A stretch of 64,000 nt of DNA from Lachnospiraceae bacterium (GCA_910574715.1 CAJTCH010000001.1:186001-250000); one strand, 5' to 3'; counted from the first letter of the stretch, positions 1-9,924 are shown. Made by a program: numbers and translations. Notes: generated from the letters alone by a model not told the origin.

Positions 1-235
1 ATTTAAATAATATTTGAATTTTATTCTAATTATCACGCTTATATATGTCAATACTTTTGAATAATTTAAAAAATATTTAGTGATAATTTACAAACCAACG
101 GCTTCCATATTTTTGTTAAATTAATATCAAACCTGTATTAACCCTTTAAATTCCTATAATTTGATTAGTTTCACTAATATCCTCATTTTATATTTCTTTC
201 TTGATTTTTTGTTTAATTTGACAGTTTAATTTTTC

Positions 236-265
236 TTGACATTTATATATATTCTTTTGTAGAAT
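236..265 (+). promoter_or_regulatory. sigma-A-type promoter of the glycosidase-like gene
   Basis: TTGACA at 236-241 and TAGAAT at 260-265 are separated by 18 nt and lie about 50 nt upstream of the start codon at 317. A second TTGACA at 218-223 has no good -10 partner. The rest of 1-235 is very AT-rich and I see no gene or clear signal in it. The start codon is preceded by GAAGGAGGG. Confidence 0.7.
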
Positions 266-316
266 CTAAAATATATATTTAAACATAATTCAAATCCATA
301 CTGAAGGAGGGCCTTT

Positions 317-1870
317 ATGATAATTGAAAAATGGGGAATTTTTGAACAGGCATTCCAGGGAAGAAGCGATGGGAATCCTTTTATTGATTATGAAATCCAT
401 GGTACATTTTCACATGAGAAGGAATTATTGACCATAGATGGTTTTTATGATGGGGATGGCATCTACAAGATACGTTTTATGCCTTCTTTTGAAGGAGAAT
501 ATCATTATGAGATTACAGGCACCTTCTCCGACAAAATTCATACCGGTACCTTCACTGCTGCAGCGCCTTCCGGGAATAACCATGGACCTGTGTCAGTCTA
601 CGGGCAGCATCAGCTAGCTTATGCCGACGGCACGCCTCACTATTCCCTTGGCACTACCTGCTATACTTTTGATCTGCAGAAAGAGCCGATCATTAATGAA
701 ACTTTTGAGGAGCTTAAAAAAGGATATTTTAACAAGCTGCGTTTCTGTATCATGCCTAAGCACTATGACTTCTGTCTCCATGACCCGGAAGCATTCCCCT
801 ATGAGGGGACGCCGGTGGACATAAGTGCGCTGACAAGAGAGAATTTCAGCCAGTATAACGGCTGTCCCAAAGGAAATGACTGGGATTTTACCCGATTCAA
901 TCCCGCGTTCTTCCGTATCCATGACCGAACGATAGAACGGCTGATGGAACTGGGGTTAGAGGCGGATCTAATCCTCTTTCACGCCTATGACCGCTGGGGA
1001 TTCTCCCAGATGCCCATGGAAGATAACCTGAGGTATATCCGGTATATTACCGCCAGATACAGCGCCTACCGCAATGTATGGTGGTCGTTGGCGAATGAAT
1101 ATGAGCTTTTGCGCCATTTATCTGTGGATGACTGGGAACAGATGGCCGCTGTCCTGACAGCAGCCGACCGTTATGGTCATCTGCGGTCCATCCATAATTG
1201 CGAAATCTTCTACGATTATTCCAAACCATGGATCACGCATTGCAGCTGCCAGCGCTGCGACCACTACAAGACTACCGAGACTACCGCTGAACTCCGGAAA
1301 CTCTACGGCAAGCCTGTCATCTGGGACGAAGTAGGATATGAAGGAAATTTCCCTCACTGCTGGGGCAATTTTACTGCAGAAGAGCTGACGCGCCGTGCTT
1401 GGGAAGCCTTGATACGCGGCGGATACTGCGGACACGGTGAGACTTTCTTAAGTGATGACAACATTATCTGGTGGTGCCACGGCGGCAGATTGAAAGGACT
1501 TAGCGGACCGCGTTTTCGGTTTATGATGGATTTTCTAAAGGATGTGCCCGGACACGGATTGAAGGAAGGGGAAGTACGGGATGATATCCATTTTCAATGG
1601 GACGACAAGGTAGCCGTTCCCGAAGAAGAAGCATATGAGGGAGAATACTATTTCTTCTATTTCAGTATCTGGCGTCCGCCTTTCAGACAGATCTATATTG
1701 ATGATGACACCTGGTATGATGCGGAGATTATCGATACCTGGAACATGACCGTCACACCTGCAGGACGGCATAAAGGCAGATATGAACTTAAGCTGCCCGG
1801 TACACAGTACATCGGCATCCGTCTCAGAAAATGTGCGGATCAGAGAATAAATGACGAGTATATCGGATAA
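317..1870 (+). CDS. DUF5060/DUF4038/DUF5605-type glycoside hydrolase-like protein
   Basis: This 517-residue cytoplasmic protein has no signal peptide. The first ~80 residues look like the beta-sandwich DUF5060 domain. Residues ~95-420 look like the TIM-barrel DUF4038 domain of glycosidase-like proteins, followed by a beta-rich C-terminal domain (DUF5605-like). Two candidate catalytic glutamates are visible at strand ends: E261 in WWSLANEYEL and E338 in VIWDEVGYEGN, as expected for a retaining clan GH-A enzyme. The substrate is unknown; intracellular action on an imported oligosaccharide is inferred. It is convergent with a LacI-family gene, which may control it, although no transporter is in view. 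The family call rests on motif recognition. Confidence 0.75.
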   Translation: MIIEKWGIFEQAFQGRSDGNPFIDYEIHGTFSHEKELLTIDGFYDGDGIYKIRFMPSFEGEYHYEITGTFSDKIHTGTFTAAAPSGNNHGPVSVYGQHQLAYADGTPHYSLGTTCYTFDLQKEPIINETFEELKKGYFNKLRFCIMPKHYDFCLHDPEAFPYEGTPVDISALTRENFSQYNGCPKGNDWDFTRFNPAFFRIHDRTIERLMELGLEADLILFHAYDRWGFSQMPMEDNLRYIRYITARYSAYRNVWWSLANEYELLRHLSVDDWEQMAAVLTAADRYGHLRSIHNCEIFYDYSKPWITHCSCQRCDHYKTTETTAELRKLYGKPVIWDEVGYEGNFPHCWGNFTAEELTRRAWEALIRGGYCGHGETFLSDDNIIWWCHGGRLKGLSGPRFRFMMDFLKDVPGHGLKEGEVRDDIHFQWDDKVAVPEEEAYEGEYYFFYFSIWRPPFRQIYIDDDTWYDAEIIDTWNMTVTPAGRHKGRYELKLPGTQYIGIRLRKCADQRINDEYIG

Positions 1871-1871
1871 T

Positions 1872-1920
1872 AAAGACAGGGTTATTAGTAAATATATCAT
1901 TTCCTAATAACCCTGTCTTT
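1872..1920. terminator. bidirectional intrinsic terminator
   Basis: A perfect 17-bp stem (1872-1888 with 1904-1920) encloses a 15-nt loop. The stem ends in AAA/TTT and is followed by T-rich sequence, so it can terminate the glycosidase-like gene on the plus strand and the LacI gene (stop at 1924) on the minus strand. Confidence 0.9.
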
Positions 1921-1923
1921 TTC

Positions 1924-2952
1924 TCAGATACTTTCTTCGCATGTTCTCATATCCAGCACGCTCTCTCTGCAGATCAGAGAAGTCTGCAGTGCAATTTTCA
2001 ACTTTCCGTGCTTCGTGCCGTTCATTCGAGACAACAGACATTCTACCGCCCAACGGCCTAACTGCCTCTTATCCACACGCATCGTAGAAAGAGGAGGATT
2101 CATGATATCGCACAACGGCATATCATCAAATCCGACAATAGAGATATCTTCCGGAACTCTGTATCCATATTCCTGAAACGCTTTCATGGCTGCCGCCGCA
2201 ATGATGTCATTATCCGCGAAATATGCATCTGCAAGCTCCGGCTTCCCCTCCAGGATCCGAACCATATCCTGATAACCCTGTGCGGACATTGAAGACAGGC
2301 AGTGCACATACTTTGGATTCACCGGAATACCATGCGCCTCTAATGCCTTCTGATATCCGGCCGCACGTTCTGCAAAATTACTGATCGAAACCGACGAATG
2401 TAAATAACCTATCCTTCTGTGCCCCATCCTGACAAGATAATCCGTGGCACAGTACGCCCCCTGGCTGTTATTGATCACGACGCAGTCATAATCCAGATCA
2501 TCATAATAGCAATCCAAGACGATCACAGGAATCCCAACTTCCCGTAAAATTCCAAAATCCCCTCTGTTCATCTCTGTTGCCAGCAGAATCATACCTTCAC
2601 CGGACATCGAACTGATATTCTTAATCTGTTGCTGTACATCCGACGAACCGGTCAGATAACTGATGTTCACCATGCCGTTCTTCTCACTGCATTCCTGGAT
2701 AACCCCTTCGATCACCTGCAGAAAAAAAGGTGTATCTGACACCACCATTGCGTGCTTCTGGTAAACCACCAATTGAATCGTCCATTTTCCCAAGGCAGAA
2801 GACTTTGACGGAACATAGTCATATTTTTTCGCTGCTTCTAACACAAGCCTTTTTGTTGCTTCACTGACGCCGGATCTGTTATTGAACACCATGGAAACCG
2901 TCGCTGGCGACAAGTGGATCTTTGCCGCCAACTCCTTTGCTGAAATACTCAT
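1924..2952 (-). CDS. LacI-family transcriptional regulator
   Basis: This is a 342-residue repressor. The N-terminal LacI helix-turn-helix is clear (AAKIHLSPATVSMVFNNRSG, then hinge-helix region KKYDYVPS). Residues ~60-335 form a periplasmic-binding-protein-like effector domain, with the usual motifs GYLHSS and SIVGFDDMPL. The effector is probably a sugar but cannot be read from sequence. The gene has a strong promoter (3016-3044) with a perfect palindrome just downstream of the -10 box, which suggests autorepression. The convergent glycosidase-like gene is the nearest candidate target. Confidence 0.93.
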   Translation of the reverse strand: MSISAKELAAKIHLSPATVSMVFNNRSGVSEATKRLVLEAAKKYDYVPSKSSALGKWTIQLVVYQKHAMVVSDTPFFLQVIEGVIQECSEKNGMVNISYLTGSSDVQQQIKNISSMSGEGMILLATEMNRGDFGILREVGIPVIVLDCYYDDLDYDCVVINNSQGAYCATDYLVRMGHRRIGYLHSSVSISNFAERAAGYQKALEAHGIPVNPKYVHCLSSMSAQGYQDMVRILEGKPELADAYFADNDIIAAAAMKAFQEYGYRVPEDISIVGFDDMPLCDIMNPPLSTMRVDKRQLGRWAVECLLSRMNGTKHGKLKIALQTSLICRESVLDMRTCEESI

Positions 2953-2994
2953 ATTGCAATCCCTTTTCCGCTTTTCGTTAATTTCTGTCCGTTT

Positions 2995-3015
2995 ACAGAC
3001 AGAAAATCTGTCTGT
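2995..3015. promoter_or_regulatory. candidate LacI autoregulatory operator
   Basis: ACAGACAGA-AAA-TCTGTCTGT is a perfect 9-bp inverted repeat with a 3-nt centre. It lies directly downstream of the -10 box of the lacI-family promoter and covers the expected transcription start near 3009. The centre is not the CG dyad seen in many LacI operators, so assignment to this regulator is by position only. Confidence 0.6.
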
Positions 3016-3044
3016 ATTCTAACAAAATATATACCATGTGTCAA
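3016..3044 (-). promoter_or_regulatory. promoter of the LacI-family gene
   Basis: On the minus strand, TTGACA (3039-3044) and TAGAAT (3016-3021) are separated by exactly 17 nt. Just upstream, at 3058-3077, the 10-nt unit TTCATTTGAA is repeated twice in tandem; its meaning is unknown. Confidence 0.8.
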
Positions 3045-3153
3045 TAAACCTGTTAAATTCATTTGAATTCATTTGAAGAAATATCTTAGATTCAATTACC
3101 GGTTTCTTTGCCATGATCAAATCCAGGCCTCCTCCCGTTCTCCCAACGCATCT

Positions 3154-4509
3154 TCATTCCCCGGACACCATAAGGCTTTTCACCCTGACTGTCGGGCTCA
3201 CGACACACGCCGCGCCTGTCATCCGGTACACCGGATCATCACCGATCATTTCAATATCCTTCCACAATTCACAGATATTTCCCGATATCGTAAATTGACA
3301 GACCGCTGTGCACACCTGTCCGTTCTCGATCCGGTTTCCGCTGGCCAGCAGAGAGAAATCTCCGCTCTCCGTATCTGCTCCCGCGAACATCCCCTCAACC
3401 TTTGTAATATAGACTCCGCCTTCCGAAGCCCTGATCATCTCTTTTATCGCAAATACATCTTTCTCCGATGAGAGGATGACGTTCGTAACTCCTGTTCCGA
3501 TATCCGCCGTAGCATCCGGCTTAAATCCATTCCCGGTACTTTTACACCCCGCCTCGGCCGCGCTCTTCTTATTATATAATGAAGCTTCGAATACACCTTC
3601 TTTGATCAGGATTTTCCCGGAAACCGGCGTCCCCTCATCATCGATCCTCCGTCTGCGCGTCCCTTTCACGCTGAAAGGATCTTCTTCTATTCTGAGAAAC
3701 CGGCATCCTGCCTGTTTCTTCTCTTTACCTGTCAGCGCACTGCTGTTCTGCCTGATATTCTCTGCATAGAATATAGGCAGATAGTGTCCGATAAACTCTG
3801 CCATCACACAGTTTTCTAACACGATAGGATAACTTCCCGATAGAAGTTTCTCCCCATGAAGACCGAATCTGGCATGCTTAGCCGCCCGTCTCGCCAGATC
3901 CTGTACGGTTCTTAAGAATTCTTCCCGTTCCTTTATATCCACTACCGCAAGCTTCGTCGCAGCCGACACAGAGTCGCCGTCTCTTGCCGACACCCGGATC
4001 GTAAATGTACAATCCCCGTCGTCGTCCGCCAGATAATTCAGATCCTCATCCAGCAAGGTTATAGTTTCTTCATACTGCTGATATTCACATCGCTCCACAA
4101 AATCTGCCTTCTCACAGGAAAGCGCCTCCCGTTCCGCGTACCTTAAGCACTCTGCGATCTCCTCTTTTTCAATCGTGCGCCACCGCTGCCCCCTGTAATC
4201 TCTGCTCTCTCTTATCTTATCCGGAAACTCCCGGCTGCCGAAGATTCCCGCCGTCTCCTTAAGTCTGCAGATCATCTCGTCTCCCTCATCCAGGGAATTC
4301 GCAGACGCACAGCAGTACTCTCCGTCCCATACCGCTTCCGCAGCATACATCCTGCTGTTTCCACATTCATATGTCTTCACCTTCTGGCACTGTACCGCAA
4401 GAAACAGTGTTTTTCTGGAATTAACCGACAGCCTTATATGCTCAAATCCTTCTTCCTTAAGCCGCCTGATGAAATTTCTGACATTCGTCTCTTCCCATAC
4501 ACCTGTCAT
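3154..4509 (-). CDS. tldE: TldE/PmbA-family metallopeptidase-like subunit
   Basis: About 451 residues, with homology along the length to TldE/PmbA (peptidase family U62). In the known TldD-TldE heterodimer this is the partner that lacks the HExxxH zinc site, and no such motif is visible here. The ATG at 4509 is preferred because it follows GGGAGG and overlaps the tldD stop as ATGA, which indicates translational coupling. The complex degrades unstructured or modified peptides. Position downstream of an opp system suggests it processes imported peptides (inference). It is more divergent than TldD, so the exact substrate is open. Confidence 0.8.
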   Translation of the reverse strand: MTGVWEETNVRNFIRRLKEEGFEHIRLSVNSRKTLFLAVQCQKVKTYECGNSRMYAAEAVWDGEYCCASANSLDEGDEMICRLKETAGIFGSREFPDKIRESRDYRGQRWRTIEKEEIAECLRYAEREALSCEKADFVERCEYQQYEETITLLDEDLNYLADDDGDCTFTIRVSARDGDSVSAATKLAVVDIKEREEFLRTVQDLARRAAKHARFGLHGEKLLSGSYPIVLENCVMAEFIGHYLPIFYAENIRQNSSALTGKEKKQAGCRFLRIEEDPFSVKGTRRRRIDDEGTPVSGKILIKEGVFEASLYNKKSAAEAGCKSTGNGFKPDATADIGTGVTNVILSSEKDVFAIKEMIRASEGGVYITKVEGMFAGADTESGDFSLLASGNRIENGQVCTAVCQFTISGNICELWKDIEMIGDDPVYRMTGAACVVSPTVRVKSLMVSGE

Positions 4510-5891
4510 AATTCTTTTCCTCCCACTGTCATCTCCGTGATCCGCACTGCAGGCTGGCCGGCTCCGATCGGGATCTGACCGCTTCCTGCATAGCAATATC
4601 CCTGACCCAGCGCGAAATCATCCGACACCATATCGACCTTCGGCAGGATCTCTCTTCCTGTGCCGATCAGAGTTGCACTCTTAAGCGGCACAGTGATCTC
4701 TCCTTTTTCGATCAGATATGTCTCTCCCGTATTAAAGTTAAATTCCCCTGTCAGAGGATCCACTGATCCGGCATTAATATCCTTCACGAACACCCCCTTA
4801 TCTACCGAATCCAACATATCTGAGAGCTTGTCCGTCCCCGGGGCGATATATGTATTCGTCATACGGGAAACCGGGGCAAACCGGTAATTCTCTCTCCTTG
4901 CCGAACCGGTTGGTTTAAGTCCCATCCGCTTTGCTTCCATCCTGTCTAAAAGGTATCCCTTCAAGATACCACTCTCAATCAGCACATTTTTCCGGGTCAG
5001 TATCCCTTCGTCATCAATCCCAAGAGACCCCCATTCCCCGGCCATAGAACCGTCATCCACCAGTGTTACTTTCTCTGAAGCGATCCTGGTCCCGATCTTG
5101 CCTGCGAATTCAGAGCACCCGTTGGCAACCGAGGTCCCCTCCAACGAATGTCCGCACGCCTCATGGAAGAATAATCCCCCGAACCCATTGGCAATGATCA
5201 CCGGCATCCGGCCCACCGGACAAGGCCTGGCCCCAAGCATGTTCTTCGCATTCCGGGCAATCTTCCTTGCATGTTCTTCCAGTCTGCCGTCTTCAAGAAA
5301 CTCTGGTCCGCACATGGCTCCAGGTCCTGTAAAACATGTCTGACGATCTCCTTGTCTGTCGTCTTTTGCCGTCATAAGCAGACGCACTCTTGTCCGTAAC
5401 CTGCGTTCTTGTGCATATATTCCCTCTGTATTGGCGATCTGTACCCGCTGATCTGTATCCAGATAACCTGCCCGTCCCTGTACGATACAGCTTTCTTCGC
5501 TTTTCCCGGTTTTGACGATTCCCTTTAATAACCCGATCTTCTTTTGCAGCGCCATACGGCCCGGAGCCATCCGGTACATCGTGACCTCATGAGGTGTCAT
5601 TGCGGAAAGAGGCGTTCTCTTACCGAAAACGCCTCCTGTGCCAAGGTACTCCTTCAAAAGCCTGAGCACTTTCTCTTCTCTTGTATCTGCACTATACAGA
5701 TATTCACATTCTAATCCCCGGAACATACGGATTCCGATCCCGCTCTCCCTTGTGCAGGAACATTTGGAAACTTCCGAATCCACGAGATCAACCCTTGTCC
5801 GCTCCGCATCCTCAAAGAACACCTCGGCATAATCCACTTTGCATGAAACCGCATAATCCAGTATCTTCTCTATATATGCCTGTGTCAGCAT
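4506..5891 (-). CDS. tldD: TldD-family zinc metallopeptidase
   Basis: A 461-residue protein if started at 5891, where AAGGAG lies 9-10 nt upstream. Starting further up (to 6008) would run into oppF and adds residues the family lacks. The catalytic zinc motif HEACGHSLEG is near residue 245, as in TldD, and the conserved C-terminal region with MVSDDFALGQGYCYAGSGQ follows. TldD is the active subunit of the TldD/TldE complex. The gene lies 79 nt after oppF and is coupled to tldE by a 4-nt overlap, so it probably belongs to the opp operon. Confidence 0.88.
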   Translation of the reverse strand: MLTQAYIEKILDYAVSCKVDYAEVFFEDAERTRVDLVDSEVSKCSCTRESGIGIRMFRGLECEYLYSADTREEKVLRLLKEYLGTGGVFGKRTPLSAMTPHEVTMYRMAPGRMALQKKIGLLKGIVKTGKSEESCIVQGRAGYLDTDQRVQIANTEGIYAQERRLRTRVRLLMTAKDDRQGDRQTCFTGPGAMCGPEFLEDGRLEEHARKIARNAKNMLGARPCPVGRMPVIIANGFGGLFFHEACGHSLEGTSVANGCSEFAGKIGTRIASEKVTLVDDGSMAGEWGSLGIDDEGILTRKNVLIESGILKGYLLDRMEAKRMGLKPTGSARRENYRFAPVSRMTNTYIAPGTDKLSDMLDSVDKGVFVKDINAGSVDPLTGEFNFNTGETYLIEKGEITVPLKSATLIGTGREILPKVDMVSDDFALGQGYCYAGSGQIPIGAGQPAVRITEMTVGGKEL

Positions 5892-5970
5892 TCTTATTGC
5901 ACTCCTTTTCTCTATTCTGAATTCTTCTCTTACAGCAACAATGCCCTTGTATGTCCTTGCCAGGATATCT

Positions 5971-6939
5971 TCACCAATCTTTCTTTCCGCACATGTGGCA
6001 GGCCACATAATGGTTTGGTTCTACCTCTTTTAACTCAGGCATCTCCTGTCCGCAGATTTCCTTCGCGTACTTACATCTTCCCTTGAACCGGCATCCGGCA
6101 GGAGGATTGATCGGACTTGGCACCTCGCCTTCCAGATGCACTCTTGACTTTCCTTCTTCTTCATCCGGATCTGCCTCCGGAATAGCCGAGATCAACGCCT
6201 GTGTATACGGATGGACCGGATGATTATACAACGCATGATTACCGGCAAGTTCTACCATAACCCCCAGATACATAACGCCCACCCTGTCGGAAATGTGCTT
6301 TACCATAGACAGGTCGTGGGAGATAAACAGGTACGTCAGTCCCATCTCTCGCTGCAGCTTGATCAGCAGGTTTACGATCTGTGCCTGGATCGATACGTCA
6401 AGAGCAGAGATCGGCTCGTCACAGACAATGAATTTCGGTTCCACGGCAAGCGCCCTCGCGATTCCCACGCGCTGCCGCTGTCCGCCGGAGAGCTCATGGG
6501 CAAACCGATTGGCATACTCCGCATTCAGTCCCACCTTGTGAAGCAGATCGTTCACCTTCGCCTCTTTCTCCTTCTCCGACATATGGAAATGCACATTCAT
6601 TCCCTCGGTAATGATCTCTCCGATAGTCATACGGGGATCCAGAGATGCATACGGATCCTGGAAGATGATCTGGGCATCCTTGCGGAATCCGAGCAGTTCC
6701 TTTCCCTTAAGCTTCGATACGTCTTTTCCCTCAAACAGCACCGTACCGCCTGTGGCTTCATATAGCTTCACCAGTGTACGTCCGCAGGTCGTCTTACCGC
6801 ACCCGGACTCACCAACCAGCCCGAGAGTCTCGCCCTTCTTAAGCTGGATATTTACGCCGTCTACCGCTTTTAACGTCTGGTTCTTGCCTGCCTTGAAATA
6901 TTTACACAGATTCTTCGCCTCTACGATATATTCACCCAT
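5971..6939 (-). CDS. oppF: oligopeptide ABC transporter ATP-binding protein (OppF type)
   Basis: A 322-residue ATPase with Walker A GESGCGKT (residues 43-50), signature LSGGQRQRVGIARAL, Walker B FIVCDEP and switch histidine in FISHDL. The C-terminal oligopeptide-family extension carries the cysteine-rich GCRFKGRCKYA segment that binds an Fe-S cluster in some homologues. Its start overlaps the oppD stop (TAATG). Last transporter gene of the opp operon, directly upstream of tldD. Confidence 0.92.
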   Translation of the reverse strand: MGEYIVEAKNLCKYFKAGKNQTLKAVDGVNIQLKKGETLGLVGESGCGKTTCGRTLVKLYEATGGTVLFEGKDVSKLKGKELLGFRKDAQIIFQDPYASLDPRMTIGEIITEGMNVHFHMSEKEKEAKVNDLLHKVGLNAEYANRFAHELSGGQRQRVGIARALAVEPKFIVCDEPISALDVSIQAQIVNLLIKLQREMGLTYLFISHDLSMVKHISDRVGVMYLGVMVELAGNHALYNHPVHPYTQALISAIPEADPDEEEGKSRVHLEGEVPSPINPPAGCRFKGRCKYAKEICGQEMPELKEVEPNHYVACHMCGKKDW

Positions 6940-7961
6940 TATTTATCCCTCCTATCATAAAACGACTCTACCTTCGGAGCCTTCTCATGCATCAGCCAGC
7001 AGGATACCTTGTGTGTATCGCTAAGAACCGTCTCCTTAGGCTTACATTCTTTACAGATAGGCATACAGTACTCGCATCTGTCTGCAAATGGACAGTGATT
7101 CAGCGGAAGCAGCAGATCCGGCGGCGTCCCGCCAAGGGCGTAGAGTTCTTCTTTGGATTCGCTGCCAAGCCTCGGCACAGACCGAAGCAGCGCCCAGGTA
7201 TATGGATGCTTGCTCTCGTTAAAGATCTCTTTCGTCGTTCCCCGCTCTACTACCTCTCCGGCATACATCACCTGGATACGGTCCGCAAAATTAGCCACAA
7301 CGCCCAGGTCATGGGTAACCAGGATGATCGCTGTGTTCATCTTGGTCTTTAACTCCATCATCAGATCCATGATCTGCGCCTGGATCGTTACATCCAGCGC
7401 CGTCGTAGGTTCATCTGCAATCAACACATTCGGGTTACATGCCAGGGCAATGGCGATCATGACTCTCTGGCGCATACCGCCGGACATCTCATGGGGATAA
7501 TTATCAATACGTTTCTCCGGGCTTGGGATATTGACCAGCTTGAGCATATTGACGGCTTCTTCCTTTGCCGCCTTCTTATCAAGCTTCTTATGGATCATCA
7601 GACTCTCCATGATCTGGTTGCCCACCGTCATCGTCGGATTCAGGGAAGTCATTGGATCCTGGAAGATCATGCCCACTTCATCCCCGCGGAACTCACACAA
7701 CTCCTTCTCACTCATCTTCAGTACGTCTTTTCCGTTACAGATGATCTTCGACTCCGGCTTGATCACTGCAAAAGGCGGTTTCAAGAGACGGAGGATCGAC
7801 TTGGCAGTTACTGTCTTCCCGCATCCGGACTCTCCTACGAACGCAAGCGTCTCTCCTTTACTAAGTTCAAAGCTTACGCCGCGCACAGCCTTTACCTCTC
7901 CGGCATATGTATTAAAGGAAACATTCAAATTGTCAACTTCTAATATTTTATCTTTTTCCAT
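6939..7961 (-). CDS. oppD: oligopeptide ABC transporter ATP-binding protein (OppD type)
   Basis: A 340-residue ATPase with Walker A GESGCGKT, signature MSGGMRQRVMIA and Walker B VLIADEPTTALD. The C-terminal oligo_HPY-type extension has cysteines in CPFADRCEYCMPICKECKP. Translation starts at 7961 after TAGGAGAG. It pairs with oppF to energise the OppB/OppC channel. Only 11 nt separate it from oppC. Confidence 0.93.
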   Translation of the reverse strand: MEKDKILEVDNLNVSFNTYAGEVKAVRGVSFELSKGETLAFVGESGCGKTVTAKSILRLLKPPFAVIKPESKIICNGKDVLKMSEKELCEFRGDEVGMIFQDPMTSLNPTMTVGNQIMESLMIHKKLDKKAAKEEAVNMLKLVNIPSPEKRIDNYPHEMSGGMRQRVMIAIALACNPNVLIADEPTTALDVTIQAQIMDLMMELKTKMNTAIILVTHDLGVVANFADRIQVMYAGEVVERGTTKEIFNESKHPYTWALLRSVPRLGSESKEELYALGGTPPDLLLPLNHCPFADRCEYCMPICKECKPKETVLSDTHKVSCWLMHEKAPKVESFYDRRDK

Positions 7962-7972
7962 ATCCGTCTCTC

Positions 7973-8920
7973 CTATTTTCGTAATTTCGGATCCAGTGCA
8001 TCCCGAAGGCCGTCGCCCAGCAGCGTGAATGACAGCATAGTAAGGGCGATCATCAGCGCCGGGAACAAAAGCTGGTAAGGGTAGAACATGAAGTTCTGCT
8101 GTGCTGCCGAAGCGAGCGCGCCCCAGCTTGTTGACGGCGGCTGGATTCCAAGTCCTACATAACTTAAGAATGCTTCTGAGAAAATATATCCCGGAATATC
8201 AAAGGTAATGGCAACGATGATCATTCCGATCGTATTCGGTATCATATGCTTTAATATGATCTTAATAGGAGCAACACCCAGCGCATTGGCTGCCAGTACA
8301 TATTCCTGCGACTTAAGCTGCAGCATCTGGCCGCGTACAAGCCTTGCTATTCCGCACCACCCGGTAAGCGTCAGGGCGACCAGCATGGTTCCAAGGCTCT
8401 TGCTGTCTGTTACGACCGAGATCAGGATAACGATGATCAGGTACGGAATACTTAAGAGTACCTCTACGATACGCATCATGATATCGTCCACCGCTCCTCC
8501 GAAATATGCGGCGATTCCGCCGTAAATACTCCCCACAACACTGGCGATCACGGCGCCTAAGATACCGATGATGATAGAGACACGTCCCGCCTGCCATACT
8601 CTGGCAAAAAGATCTCTGCCCAGATCATCTGTTCCAAACCAGTGCTCCGCGCTTGGCCCCTGATTGATCGCATCTGAATCTATCTGTTCAAATTCATAAC
8701 CGCTGATCGCAGGGCCGAAGATAATGAAAAAGATCAGTATCAGAAGAATGATCAGCGCCACAAACGCTACTTTATTCTCCCGAAGCCTTCTCCACGCGTC
8801 TCTCCAGTAACCGATCCGAGGCCTTGACGGTGCTTCCGCATCTTTATCAATTCCGATGATCTTGAATTTCTCATCAGGTATATTTTCCATCATATTTGTC
8901 ACATCATGGTTCACCAACAT
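7973..8920 (-). CDS. oppC: oligopeptide ABC transporter permease (OppC type)
   Basis: A 315-residue membrane protein with about six helices and the OppC N-terminal segment (first helix near residues 50-72, then a large extracytoplasmic loop). The cytoplasmic EAA loop that contacts the ATPases is visible as EYVLAANALGVAPIKIILKH. Start at 8920 follows AGGAGGAA. Twelve nt separate it from oppB. Confidence 0.93.
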   Translation of the reverse strand: MLVNHDVTNMMENIPDEKFKIIGIDKDAEAPSRPRIGYWRDAWRRLRENKVAFVALIILLILIFFIIFGPAISGYEFEQIDSDAINQGPSAEHWFGTDDLGRDLFARVWQAGRVSIIIGILGAVIASVVGSIYGGIAAYFGGAVDDIMMRIVEVLLSIPYLIIVILISVVTDSKSLGTMLVALTLTGWCGIARLVRGQMLQLKSQEYVLAANALGVAPIKIILKHMIPNTIGMIIVAITFDIPGYIFSEAFLSYVGLGIQPPSTSWGALASAAQQNFMFYPYQLLFPALMIALTMLSFTLLGDGLRDALDPKLRK

Positions 8921-8932
8921 CTGCTCTTCCTC

Positions 8933-9856
8933 CTACTTCACACGAATTCTCGGGTCCATAAGACTATACGCGATATCCACTGCAAGCTGTACGAATACGA
9001 ACAGCGCGGCCGCAAAGATCGTTGTACCGATGATCATCGTATAGTCTCTGTCATTGATTGAATTGATATAGTAGAAACCAAGTCCCGGGATACCGAAGAT
9101 CTTCTCCACTACGAAAGAACCGGTGAAGATACCGGACACCTGTCCCACCAGAAGTGTCATACATGGAAGGAATGCATTCTTAAGGACATGCTTTTTGACC
9201 ACGTTAAATCTGCTGACGCCCTTTGCCTCTGCCGTGAGGATGTAATCCTGTCCCATGACATCCAGCATGTTGGATTTCACATATCGTGCATATGTCGCTA
9301 TAGTTCCAAAACTCAGTACAATGATCGGGAGCACGATATTCTTCCAGCTTCCCCATCCCGTTGTCGGAAGCACCATCAGCTTCACGCTGAAGATGTACTG
9401 AAGGACGGATGCCAGAACAAAGACAGGCACCGTGATCCCAAGGATCGCAATAAACATGACAATATAGTCCGGCCACTTATTCTTATTAAGGGCAGCGACG
9501 ATCCCCAGAAGGATACCGATGATAAGACCTACAACCAGCGCCATTCCGCCGGGTTTTGCAGATACCGCCGAATTGGTCATCAGCGTGTCTGTAACCTCGC
9601 GCCCCGGATATCTTAAAGACTCCCCCATCTCTCCTTTGGTGAGCAGATTCTTCATGAAGATCACATACTGCTCAGGAGTCGATTTATCCAGTCCATATTT
9701 TTCATAATAATTCTCTCTCGTCTGTTCCGGGAGATTCCTGGCCATATGCGCAAGGGGATCTCCGGGGATACTGTGCATCAGAAAGAATGTTGCCGTAATG
9801 ACGATAAACAGCGTGATCAGCATATATCCGATACGCTTTATGATAAATTTTGCCAT
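8933..9856 (-). CDS. oppB: oligopeptide ABC transporter permease (OppB type)
   Basis: A 307-residue permease. The start at 9856 (MAKFIIKRIGYML) is chosen because GGGAGAG precedes it and family members begin with this helix; an upstream ATG at 9919 would add a charged tail without family support. The first helix is followed by the typical MHSIPGDPL motif, and the EAA loop appears as DYILTAEAKGVSRFNVVKKH. It lies downstream of oppA with a hairpin between them. Confidence 0.92.
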   Translation of the reverse strand: MAKFIIKRIGYMLITLFIVITATFFLMHSIPGDPLAHMARNLPEQTRENYYEKYGLDKSTPEQYVIFMKNLLTKGEMGESLRYPGREVTDTLMTNSAVSAKPGGMALVVGLIIGILLGIVAALNKNKWPDYIVMFIAILGITVPVFVLASVLQYIFSVKLMVLPTTGWGSWKNIVLPIIVLSFGTIATYARYVKSNMLDVMGQDYILTAEAKGVSRFNVVKKHVLKNAFLPCMTLLVGQVSGIFTGSFVVEKIFGIPGLGFYYINSINDRDYTMIIGTTIFAAALFVFVQLAVDIAYSLMDPRIRVK

Positions 9857-9924
9857 CTCTTCTCTCCCTTTTTCGTTCTGATTTCTTCTGTGCCCTTTCG
9901 GACGGGCTTTGCCCGGCAAAGTAC

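Noticed and set aside
5892..6008. N-terminal extension of TldD overlapping oppF
   Set aside because: The extension is not family-like and overlaps the oppF 3' end; the ATG at 5891 has a good AAGGAG site.
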